Of a DNA stretch of 30,880 nt, positions 1 through 7,338 are shown one piece after another (position 1 is the stretch's first letter; every line of letters starts with the position of its first letter). This stretch comes from RGIG6353 sp964558655 (GTDB lineage: Bacteria > Bacillota > Clostridia > Oscillospirales > SIG627): assembly GCA_964558655.1 (NCBI GenBank), contig CAZLEX010000018.1, positions 1 through 30,880 of the forward strand, in the 5' to 3' direction. The position numbers and the translations under genes are program-made. The notes below the pieces were generated by a model. The model saw only the letters and a list, made by a program, of their open reading frames with translations, made no database searches and was not told where the DNA came from.

Positions 1-2090
1 TGACCTCTGATTTCGTCGGGTTCGGCAGATACGCCGCACTCAAGTACATAAGGAAGTTCCATGATAACGCTTTCGATTTCAAAAGGACCTATTCTGTAAC
101 CGGACGATTTGATAACATCGTCCACGCGTCCGACATACCAATAAAATCCGTCTTCATCACGCCATGCAACATCTCCCGTGTGATAATATCCGTCGTGCAT
201 TACCTCAAGTGTTTTTTCTTCATCTCCGTAATATCCTTTGAAGAGCCCGCAGGGAATCTTTTCACTTGTTTTCACTACAATTTCACCGGATTCGCCGTCG
301 GGAACGGGATTCCCGTCGGCATCCAATATGTCAACATCGTAGAGAGGGACAGGTTTTCCCATTGAGCCGAGCTTGTGAGTGTTGCCCATTAAATTTGCGA
401 TTGTTAAAGTAAGTTCTGTTTGACCGAATCCTTCCATTATTTGCAGTCCCGTTGCCATTTCAAATTGCTTGTAAACTTCGGGATTAAGTGCTTCACCGGC
501 TGTGGTCATATGAACGATTGAGGACAGATCGTATTTTGAAATATCTTCTTTTATCATCATTCTTAACATTGTCGGAGGAGCACAGAAAGTGGTAATGTTG
601 TATTTTGCAAACATAGGGAGAATGTCTGATGCATCAAATCTGTCAAAGTCGTAGGTAAATACAGCACTTTCACAAAGCCACTGACCGTAAAGTTTCCCCC
701 AAAGTGCTTTGCCCCAGCCTGTATCGGATATTGTAAAATGTATACCGTTTTCGCAAACTCCGTGCCAATATTTAGCCGTAATGTAATGACCTAAAGGATA
801 TTTATAAGAATGAGCGGCAATTTTCGGATATCCGGTAGTCCCTGAGGTAAAGAACATGAGCATGGTATCGTCCCCGCAAGGAGAATCCTGTGTTCTGTCA
901 AAGTGTGTGCTGAAAAGAGAACATTCGTCATCATATGTTTTCCAACCTTCGCGATGTCCTCCCACCAGAATTTTCACAGTAAGTTTAACGGAATTTTCTT
1001 CTGCCAAGTCTACCTGTTCCGCAACATTTCCGTCAGCAGTGCAAACGATTGCCGAAACACCTGCAGCTCTAAATCTGTATTCGAAATCGTGTGCCAAAAG
1101 CTGATTTGTTGCGGGAATTGCTATTGCTCCGAGTTTATGTAAGGCTAAAATTGCATACCAAAATTGATAATGGCGTTTTAAAACGAGAATAACCCTGTCG
1201 CCTTTCTTTATGCCGAGAGATTTAAAATAATTTGCACACTGATTTGAATATTTCTTCATATCTTTAAATGTCAGGCGTCTCTCGATTTTGTTCTTATCAA
1301 GATGAATCATAGCGAGTTTATCGGGAGTTTTATCTGCGATGCCGTCTACAATGTCAAATGCAAAATTAAATTTTTCTTCATTGACGAAATCGATATCTTT
1401 GAGTGCACCGTTTTCGTCTTCTTTTGTTATGATAAATTTATTGCTTATCCAGGAGTTTGAACTCGATTTAGACGGAATTAATGTTTTAATGGCGTTCGTT
1501 TCTTTTTTATCGTCTCCGGGAAGTACGACTGCTATAAAGTGGCAGTCTTCGCCGTTTACCGCAATCATTCCGTGAGGAGTGGAACTGTTGTAGTATATGG
1601 AATCTCCCTCACGCAACACTTCTATTTTGTCACCTATTTGTATACGGAGACTTCCACTCATAATGTAGTCAAATTCTTGACCCGAGTGAGTGGCTAAATT
1701 TATGGGCTTATTTTGTAAATTCGGATCGTACTCATAATGAACATAATAAGGTTCGGCAATTTTTTTTCTGAACATAGGTGCAAGATTTTCGATTTCAATT
1801 CCTGTTTCTTTAGCTGTTTCTCTACCTTCGCCCTTACGGGTGAGTGTGTATGAAGAAAGTTTCGCACTGCTTCCTTCAATAAGTTCGTTAAGTTCAATCC
1901 CAAAGGAAAGAGCACATTTGTGTATGAAAGAAAAGGGGAGATCGAGTGTGGCATTTTCATATGCACAATAGTGTTCAAGAGAAACTTCTGCCTTTTTTGC
2001 CATTTCTTCTTGGGTAATTCCCAAAATTTCCCGCATTTCGCGAATTCGCGATGCTATCTCATTGATTTGTGTGGTCGTTTGTGTACTCAT
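1..2090 (-). CDS. XRE-cupin-acyl-CoA synthetase fusion (3' end cut by window edge)
   Basis: About 696 codons are visible. Residues 1-76 form an XRE-type helix-turn-helix (core TQEEMAKKAEVS). Residues ~110-185 are a cupin barrel (THSGQEFDYIMSG, then TPHGM). From ~220 onward is an AMP-forming acyl-CoA/acetyl-CoA synthetase with the P-loop TSGTTGYPK near residue 410, FGQTE near 540, YYHTGD near 634 and GRVDDVIKSSGYRIGP after it. The C-terminal catalytic lysine lies beyond the window. The ligase part resembles medium- or branched-chain acyl-CoA synthetases, so it should make an acyl-CoA from a carboxylic acid, ATP and CoA; the substrate is not readable. The start ATG at 2088-2090 has AAGGAG 7 bases upstream. 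It sits directly behind a T-box, so it is predicted to be induced by amino-acid starvation. XRE-cupin pairs are usually stand-alone regulators, so fusion to an enzyme is odd. I am confident of the domains and unsure of the role. Confidence 0.9.
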   Translation of the reverse strand, partial: MSTQTTTQINEIASRIREMREILGITQEEMAKKAEVSLEHYCAYENATLDLPFSFIHKCALSFGIELNELIEGSSAKLSSYTLTRKGEGRETAKETGIEIENLAPMFRKKIAEPYYVHYEYDPNLQNKPINLATHSGQEFDYIMSGSLRIQIGDKIEVLREGDSIYYNSSTPHGMIAVNGEDCHFIAVVLPGDDKKETNAIKTLIPSKSSSNSWISNKFIITKEDENGALKDIDFVNEEKFNFAFDIVDGIADKTPDKLAMIHLDKNKIERRLTFKDMKKYSNQCANYFKSLGIKKGDRVILVLKRHYQFWYAILALHKLGAIAIPATNQLLAHDFEYRFRAAGVSAIVCTADGNVAEQVDLAEENSVKLTVKILVGGHREGWKTYDDECSLFSTHFDRTQDSPCGDDTMLMFFTSGTTGYPKIAAHSYKYPLGHYITAKYWHGVCENGIHFTISDTGWGKALWGKLYGQWLCESAVFTYDFDRFDASDILPMFAKYNITTFCAPPTMLRMMIKEDISKYDLSSIVHMTTAGEALNPEVYKQFEMATGLQIMEGFGQTELTLTIANLMGNTHKLGSMGKPVPLYDVDILDADGNPVPDGESGEIVVKTSEKIPCGLFKGYYGDEEKTLEVMHDGYYHTGDVAWRDEDGFYWYVGRVDDVIKSSGYRIGPFEIESVIMELPYVLECGVSAEPDEIRG

Positions 2091-2104
2091 TGTAGTGCTC
2101 CTTT

Positions 2105-2146
2105 CAAAAAAATAAACCCGTCTCAAGTATTTCTTGAGACGGGTTT
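2105..2146 (-). terminator. T-box attenuator terminator
   Basis: A perfect 14-bp stem (2114-2127 with 2133-2146, AAACCCGTCTCAAG arms) with a 5-base loop is followed on the minus strand by a run of T. It lies between the T-box core and the ATG at 2090, the usual place for the regulated terminator. Confidence 0.9.
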
Positions 2147-2359
2147 GAAAAATCATTCCCGCGGTACCACTCAAATTGCAGTAAAACTGCCACTCAGGTT
2201 CTGTTAAACCTTATGCATTAACGCAGCAATCACGAAAGGCCTTACTGTTTTCAGGTCTCCGGCTCGGAAGTGATAAAATTTACAACCCGTTTCTATCGGA
2301 ATTACACCGTCTCCGACTCTCTGTAAGGCGTAGTCAAAATTCGTCTTCGTCATAGCTTT
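2105..2359 (-). promoter_or_regulatory. T-box riboswitch, probable Ile (ATC) specifier
   Basis: The minus-strand leader carries the T-box core AGTGGTACCGCGGG (2158-2171) and ends in an intrinsic terminator. Stem I can be folded by eye: base GAAG/CTTC, an AATTT/AAATT helix, an AGAGAG motif, and an apical TCGG/CCGA helix. The 3' side of the internal specifier loop reads T-ATC-A (2272-2274 on the plus strand is GAT), giving an isoleucine codon as best candidate. T-boxes bind uncharged tRNA and then form an antiterminator, so the downstream XRE-cupin-ligase gene should be expressed when charged tRNA is scarce. The T-box call is firm; the specifier is less certain. Confidence 0.93.
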
Positions 2360-2365
2360 TAAGCC

Positions 2366-2394
2366 ATTATAAAGTAAAAATTATTATTTGTCAA
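2366..2394 (-). promoter_or_regulatory. Consensus sigma-A promoter for the left T-box
   Basis: On the minus strand TTGACA (2389-2394) and TATAAT (2366-2371) are separated by exactly 17 bases. Transcription should start near 2359, just ahead of T-box stem I. The -35 box lies only seven bases beyond the stop codon of the upstream TIM-barrel/ligase gene. Confidence 0.88.
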
Positions 2395-2401
2395 TAGTTT
2401 T

Positions 2402-4867
2402 TCACGATTTTTTATCAAGTTTCAAGAAAATTATTGATTCTTCACGCATTTTGTATTTTAATATTTTTCCGGCGGCATTCATCGGAAATGAATTAACGAA
2501 ATGAAAATAACGCGGCACTTTGTGGCGTGCAATATGAGAATTACCGAATTCACGCATTTCATTATCGTCGGCACTTTTTCCGTCATGTAAAATTATCCAT
2601 GCACACGCTTCTTCTCCATACCGTTCATCAGGTACACCTATAACCTGTACATCTTTAATTTTTGTATTGGTAAGATAAAATTCTTCTATTTCTCTGGGAT
2701 ATATGTTTTCGCCTCCTCGAATAATCATATCTTTGAGTCTTCCCGTGACTTTATAATAACCGTCATCTGTTTTACAGCATATATCTCCCGAATGAAGCCA
2801 ACCGTCTTTGTCTATTGCCTGAGATGTTGCTTTCGGCATTTTGTAGTATCCTTTCATAATGTTGAAACCGCGTGCAACGAATTCTCCGTTTTCGCCGTTA
2901 GGAAGCTCAACACCTGTATCCGGATCTATTATTTTACATTCTACGCCTGGAAAAGCACTGCCGACTGTCTCTACTCTGTGATCTAAATCTTCGCACACTT
3001 CTCCCATTGTACAGCCGGGAGATGCCTCAGTTTGACCATATACACTGATAATTTCTTTCATGTTCATTTCAGCCGCTGCTCTTCTCATCAAATCGGGCGG
3101 ACAATTTGCTCCCGCCATAATTCCGGTTCGCATATAAGAAAAATCTGTTTTTCGGAAATCGTCATGATTAAACATGGCGATAAACATAGTGGGTACACCG
3201 TTAAAACAGGTTATTCTTTCTTGCGTTATACAGGCTAAAGAAGATTTCGGAGAAAAATAGGGAAGCGGAGAGAGGGTAACACCGTGTGTCATAGATGAAG
3301 TCATAGAAAGAACCATTCCGAAACAATGAAACATGGGTACCTGTATCATCATTCGGTCACATGTGGAAAGATCCATTCTGTCGCCTATAATTTTTCCGTT
3401 GTTAACTATATTTGCGTGTGTGAGCATTACGCCTTTGGGAAAGCCGGTTGTCCCTGATGTATATTGCATATTGCATACATCATTTGGCTTGACAAGAGAG
3501 GAAAGGCGACGCACTTCTTCAATAGGTACTGTATCGGCACGATCTATCATCTCTTTCCATTCGAGACAGCCTGCCATTGAAAAACCTACCGTAACTATAT
3601 TGCGAAGAAGTGGGAGCTTATTGGAATAAAGCGGTGTGCCGGGAGTGATATTCTGCAATTCGGGACAAAGTTCTTGCATTATTTCTTTGTAGTTGGCATC
3701 TTTTGAAGATTCTATCATAACGAGGGTGTGCGTATCGGACTGTTTAAGCAAATATTCCACTTCGTGAATTTTATAGGCGGTATTCACTGTTACAAGTACC
3801 GCACCTATTTTTACCGTAGCCCAAAATGTTATGAACCATTCGGGAACATTTGTAGCCCAAAGTGCGACATGAGAACCTGATTTTACTCCCAAAGAAATGA
3901 GAGCCGCCGCTGCTTTGTCCACATCACGCCTGAATTCCGAATATGTTCTGGTATAATCCAAAGTTGTATATTTGAAAGCGTACTGATCCGGATAGTTTTC
4001 TGCCATACAATCAAGCACTTGAGAAAAAGTAAGATCAACAGTGTCAAATTTTTTCCACGGAAATGTACCCGTTTTATATCTGTTGTAATAGAGCTGCCCG
4101 GATTGTTTCCGATTGTCGAAGAAGGAATTTATGTATTTTGAAAAATGAGTTAAAACTATGTCTGCATCGTCAATATCATCATTCCAAAGTACTTCGGCAA
4201 ATCCGTCATAGTTTAAGGAACGCAGTGATTCCAAGACATCTTTTATCGGTATTTCACCTTCGCCGATCAGTACATTTGCACCATTTACGGCATCGCCTAT
4301 TTTTACATACTGAATATACGCACCGAGATTTATTATCGTATCTTCCGGTGTTTCTTTACCGTAAATATATGTGGCACGGGTATTCCATGCCGCACCTAGC
4401 ACGAAAGACGCAAAGTGTGTTATTATATTTGAGAGATTTTTGGTGTTTGAAAAATAACCTTTTGTTTCAAATAAGATGTTTATATTGAACTTCTCTGCAA
4501 GGGATATTGCCGGATTTAATAGATTTTCAAGTAAAGAAACACTGATTTCTTTGTTAATTCCGAGTATTACATTTTGTATTCCGGCAAATGAAGCCATTTG
4601 TACATATTTGCATATTTCTTCGGATTTGGCATCGCTTGAGTCAAGAAAAATCGGGTAGGTGAGTGCAGATACCTTAAGACCTCTGTTGTTAAGTTTCCGC
4701 TTGGAATCCGAAATATTTTCGCTTTTCAAAACGGAATCAAAATGCTCGGTTTTTTCTTTGAAAGCATCATATATTTCGAATCCGGAAAATCCGTAATCCC
4801 ACGCAAGCTTGCATAAATCCAAAAAGCTGTCTCTTTGAACATTTTTAGTAGAAAATACAAAATTCAT
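2402..4867 (-). CDS. TIM-barrel (sugar-isomerase-like)-acyl-CoA synthetase fusion
   Basis: This is an 821-residue two-part protein. Residues 1-~250 look like a xylose isomerase/AP-endonuclease-2 TIM barrel (E134 in LFETKG, GEG at 202-204, E225). The usual D..H metal pair is replaced by WNTRAT at 161-166, and the usual HvHxKD strand reads YVKIGD at 187-192, so isomerase activity is doubtful. Residues ~265-821 are a complete FadD-like AMP-forming ligase: YTSGTTGFPKG near 470, YGQTEASPGC near 609, LHSGD, GRLKDMIIRGGENIYP near 716 and the terminal AAGKILKYK lysine motif near 800. It should activate a fatty or branched-chain acid to its CoA ester in the cytoplasm. The gene starts two bases after the stop of the IPMS-like gene, with GGAG in the overlap, so it shares the Leu-type T-box. 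Domain identity is sure; substrate and the purpose of the barrel are unknown. Confidence 0.92.
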   Translation of the reverse strand: MNFVFSTKNVQRDSFLDLCKLAWDYGFSGFEIYDAFKEKTEHFDSVLKSENISDSKRKLNNRGLKVSALTYPIFLDSSDAKSEEICKYVQMASFAGIQNVILGINKEISVSLLENLLNPAISLAEKFNINILFETKGYFSNTKNLSNIITHFASFVLGAAWNTRATYIYGKETPEDTIINLGAYIQYVKIGDAVNGANVLIGEGEIPIKDVLESLRSLNYDGFAEVLWNDDIDDADIVLTHFSKYINSFFDNRKQSGQLYYNRYKTGTFPWKKFDTVDLTFSQVLDCMAENYPDQYAFKYTTLDYTRTYSEFRRDVDKAAAALISLGVKSGSHVALWATNVPEWFITFWATVKIGAVLVTVNTAYKIHEVEYLLKQSDTHTLVMIESSKDANYKEIMQELCPELQNITPGTPLYSNKLPLLRNIVTVGFSMAGCLEWKEMIDRADTVPIEEVRRLSSLVKPNDVCNMQYTSGTTGFPKGVMLTHANIVNNGKIIGDRMDLSTCDRMMIQVPMFHCFGMVLSMTSSMTHGVTLSPLPYFSPKSSLACITQERITCFNGVPTMFIAMFNHDDFRKTDFSYMRTGIMAGANCPPDLMRRAAAEMNMKEIISVYGQTEASPGCTMGEVCEDLDHRVETVGSAFPGVECKIIDPDTGVELPNGENGEFVARGFNIMKGYYKMPKATSQAIDKDGWLHSGDICCKTDDGYYKVTGRLKDMIIRGGENIYPREIEEFYLTNTKIKDVQVIGVPDERYGEEACAWIILHDGKSADDNEMREFGNSHIARHKVPRYFHFVNSFPMNAAGKILKYKMREESIIFLKLDKKS

Positions 4868-4869
4868 TA

Positions 4870-6255
4870 TTATTTCTCCTCAAAGACAATTTTGTTTACC
4901 GCATTGATGTACGCGCGTATACTTGCACTTATAATGTCGGTTGAGATTCCGTTCCCGGAATATAAGCGACCGTCATAACGCAATTTTACAAGTGCAGAAC
5001 CCAGAGCTTGAGTTCCTTCGGTTAAAGCTTCGATTTGAAAAGAGTCAAGTTCATACTGATGACCGATACATTGCTCAAGTGCACGAAATGCGGAATCTAT
5101 CGGACCGTTTCCGGTTCCGACGCCTGTAAGCAGATCACCGTTTTTTGATAATGTGACGCGTGCCATAGAAGCCGTTACATCGGAACTGTTTGCAAGATAA
5201 TTTTCTATGTGGTATGTTGACGGAACCTGCATTGCCGAACTTGCAATTATTGCTTCAAGTTCCTTAGTGCCGACGATACCTTTGGATTTACACACTTTTT
5301 TTGTCTCGGAAAGCACAAGTCCCATGTCTTCATCTGTGAGATCGTATCCCAATTCTCCTACACATTTGCTTATATCCGATAATGTACACGCTTCGTCAAG
5401 TTTTACTTTCTCCTGTGAAGAGTTTATTGTGTGAGATATGGTAACCGGCAAAAGCTTTTTGGTTAATTCTTTTATGTTTGAAGAAATTTTTTCAATTTGT
5501 AAATTAGTATCAATAGCAAGCGTTTCTCCACGCTCTCTTATTATCTGTGCAAAAGAGTTTGCTTTGAGTGTATCATCGGAACAAATAGTAAGCTTTACTC
5601 CATCGGCACCGGCGGCAATGGCGGAAACAGCACAGGCGGTTGCCATATTAATGGAATCCGACGGCTTAACATAAATTTTTACACTGCATGAATTTTTAAT
5701 TTTCTTAACCAATTCTGCAAATTCATCGGGAAGAAAATTGCCGGCATCATCAGACAAAGTTATTGCCGAAGCACCGCATCTTTGAGCTATATTGCAAGCT
5801 TTTATCAGAAATTCGGGATCGGTACGGGTGGAATCGGTTGACACAAATTCAACATCGTCACATTTTTCTTTTGCCGCACAAATTAATTCGGAAAGTTTAT
5901 CAATCATTTTGTCTTCTTTTATGTGATATAAATATTCCATTTGCACCGTTGAAGTCGGAAGAATTACCTGTAAACAAGGTTTTGCCGCATTTTTTACGCA
6001 ATTCCAAGCACTTTCGAGAGTATCAAGCGTCGTTCCGACGGGAATACAAATTTTGGAATTTTTCAGAGAATTTGCAATTGTCCTAAATATGATGGTATCT
6101 TCTTTTGGCTTTTTAATTGTATCAAGCTCAATTGCATCAGCACCGAAACCTTCAATTCCGGCCGCAATTGCGGTTTTTTCACGGAATAAAAATGAATTTT
6201 TTCTTTCTTCGGAAAGTTTCCTTAATGTAAAGTCGGCAACATAAATTTTTTTCAT
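4870..6255 (-). CDS. 2-isopropylmalate-synthase-like protein with degenerate catalytic domain
   Basis: This 461-residue protein has the overall layout of LeuA-family enzymes: HMGL-like TIM barrel (~1-270), linker (ELGYDLTDEDMG near 300) and an intact LeuA allosteric dimer domain (~350-461, with GVGTGNGPIDSAF). The catalytic signatures are missing. The family LRDGEQ is LRKLSE here (residues 11-16), the metal-binding HxHND is VKPSD (196-200), and GxGERAGN is replaced by CSDDTLKAN (225-233). It is therefore unlikely to make isopropylmalate or citramalate, and may be a leucine-sensing or scaffold protein. I chose the ATG at 6253-6255, which has AAGGAG 7 bases upstream and follows the T-box terminator; a longer frame to 6369 would run through the riboswitch. 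The fused ligase gene follows in the same operon. Confidence 0.88.
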   Translation of the reverse strand: MKKIYVADFTLRKLSEERKNSFLFREKTAIAAGIEGFGADAIELDTIKKPKEDTIIFRTIANSLKNSKICIPVGTTLDTLESAWNCVKNAAKPCLQVILPTSTVQMEYLYHIKEDKMIDKLSELICAAKEKCDDVEFVSTDSTRTDPEFLIKACNIAQRCGASAITLSDDAGNFLPDEFAELVKKIKNSCSVKIYVKPSDSINMATACAVSAIAAGADGVKLTICSDDTLKANSFAQIIRERGETLAIDTNLQIEKISSNIKELTKKLLPVTISHTINSSQEKVKLDEACTLSDISKCVGELGYDLTDEDMGLVLSETKKVCKSKGIVGTKELEAIIASSAMQVPSTYHIENYLANSSDVTASMARVTLSKNGDLLTGVGTGNGPIDSAFRALEQCIGHQYELDSFQIEALTEGTQALGSALVKLRYDGRLYSGNGISTDIISASIRAYINAVNKIVFEEK

Positions 6256-6269
6256 AATTTTCTCCTTGT

Positions 6270-6305
6270 AAAAAAATAAAACCGCAAGACACTTCTGTCT
6301 TGCGG
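6270..6305 (-). terminator. T-box attenuator terminator
   Basis: A perfect 10-bp stem (CCGCAAGACA at 6282-6291 with TGTCTTGCGG at 6296-6305) closes a 4-base loop. On the minus strand it is followed by TTTTATTTTTTT, then the AAGGAG and ATG of the IPMS-like gene. Confidence 0.9.
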
Positions 6306-6540
6306 GATGATTAACAAATAACCACGGTACCACCCGTATTGTCGATTCTCGACCACTCTTAAGGTTCAATCAAACCTTTGATCTGTAACGGGACCACCCG
6401 TGAATTCCTAAAGAAAACTCTTTTCAGAAAACAAACTCGGATATGAGACGACTACAAGCATCTTTACCGTCTCGCAGCCACCGACGGCTCTCTGAAAAAG
6501 TTATAACTTGCAACCTAATATCTTCACAGTTTTTAACTGA
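6275..6540 (-). promoter_or_regulatory. T-box riboswitch, probable Leu (CTC) specifier
   Basis: The minus-strand leader contains the T-box core GGGTGGTACCGTGG (6322-6335), an AGAGAG motif and a terminator. Stem I folds as GATAT/ATATC (base), TTGCAAG/CTTGTAG (middle) and CCGTC/GACGG (apex). The right side of the internal loop reads TCGT-CTC, immediately before the base helix, so CTC (plus strand GAG at 6445-6447) is the best specifier, a leucine codon. This fits a gene whose product keeps a leucine-binding domain. Expression is predicted to rise when tRNA-Leu is uncharged. Confidence 0.94.
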
Positions 6541-6545
6541 CAAGA

Positions 6546-6574
6546 ATTATATAATAAAAAAAATGTTTTGTCAA
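6546..6574 (-). promoter_or_regulatory. Consensus sigma-A promoter for the right T-box operon
   Basis: On the minus strand TTGACA (6569-6574) and TATAAT (6546-6551) are 17 bases apart, with the leader starting near 6539. The gene-free stretch 6256-6828 is thus filled by this T-box, this promoter and the divergent rimM promoter. In the AT-rich 6575-6713 between them I see nothing convincing. Confidence 0.87.
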
Positions 6575-6713
6575 GACTTTTTTTCGGCTTATTTTATTTT
6601 TTTGAAATAAAGCTACGAGTTTTTAGCCTTTTTAGTATATTTTAAGTATTTACATTTTTTCATTTACCATTTTAATTCTAAACCTTAAATTTGATCAATT
6701 TTAACATTTTGTA

Positions 6714-6742
6714 TTGAAAAATACTTTTCGTTGTGTTACAAT
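6714..6742 (+). promoter_or_regulatory. Promoter of the rimM-trmD-murJ operon
   Basis: TTGAAA (6714-6719) and TACAAT (6737-6742) are 17 bases apart. The predicted start is near 6749, giving a leader of about 80 bases. Confidence 0.65.
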
Positions 6743-6828
6743 AAGTCGGGCAGTGATTTAAAATATGCTTAATTGTTTTACTTCCATATTATTTGCACAT
6801 ATTGGAAGTATGGTTTATGGAGTTTTTA

Positions 6829-7338
6829 ATGGAAAAGTATCTTGAAGCGGGAAAACTTATTAACACTCACGGCGTAAAAGGTGAGTTGAAAATGGATGCA
6901 TGGTGTGATTCTTTGTCGGATTATTTAAAGCTTGACAAATTTTATTTGAAAAAAGATTCCGAATTACCCCTGAAAATTGAAAAAATCCGTTGCTTCGGGA
7001 AATATCTTTTAGTAAAGTTTTTCGGCATTGACGATATGGATAGTGCCTTAAAATATAAAAACAAAATTATTTATGTTGACAGAAATGATTTAAAGATAAA
7101 ACCGGGTTCGGTTTTTCTTGCCGATATCATAGGTCTTAACGCTATAAACGAAAAAGACGGTCAAGTTTTCGGAAAAATAATTGATGTTACAGACAAAGGA
7201 AGCGGAAATCTTTACGAAATCGAACTTTTAAACGGTGAAACCTGTCTTGTGCCTGCTGTCGATTTTTTTATAAAAAAAATAGATCTTGACACCGGTGTTT
7301 ATATTAATGTAATTGAGGGACTCTGCAATGAGATTTGA
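6829..7338 (+). CDS. rimM: Ribosome maturation factor RimM
   Basis: This 169-residue protein, the normal length, starts with the RimM signature EAGKLINTHGVKGELK. A beta-barrel N-domain follows, then a PRC-barrel-like C-domain (FLADIIGLNA, LVPAVDFFIKKID). RimM binds r-protein S19 and helps process the head of the 30S subunit. I chose the ATG at 6829 because homologues begin with the MEKYLEAGK-type sequence and GGAG lies 6 bases upstream; the in-frame ATG at 6817 is the alternative. The gene overlaps trmD by 11 bases, the usual rimM-trmD pairing. The rpsP and KH-domain genes often found upstream are absent here. Confidence 0.95.
   Translation: MEKYLEAGKLINTHGVKGELKMDAWCDSLSDYLKLDKFYLKKDSELPLKIEKIRCFGKYLLVKFFGIDDMDSALKYKNKIIYVDRNDLKIKPGSVFLADIIGLNAINEKDGQVFGKIIDVTDKGSGNLYEIELLNGETCLVPAVDFFIKKIDLDTGVYINVIEGLCNEI

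Noticed and set aside
4063..4488. A 141-codon plus-strand open frame
   Set aside because: It lies entirely antisense to the TIM-barrel/ligase gene, has no ribosome binding site and has an improbable His/Arg-rich composition.
6256..6369. Upstream extension of the IPMS-like protein by 38 residues
   Set aside because: It would translate the T-box core and terminator. The ATG at 6255 has AAGGAG at ideal spacing and matches the family N-terminus.
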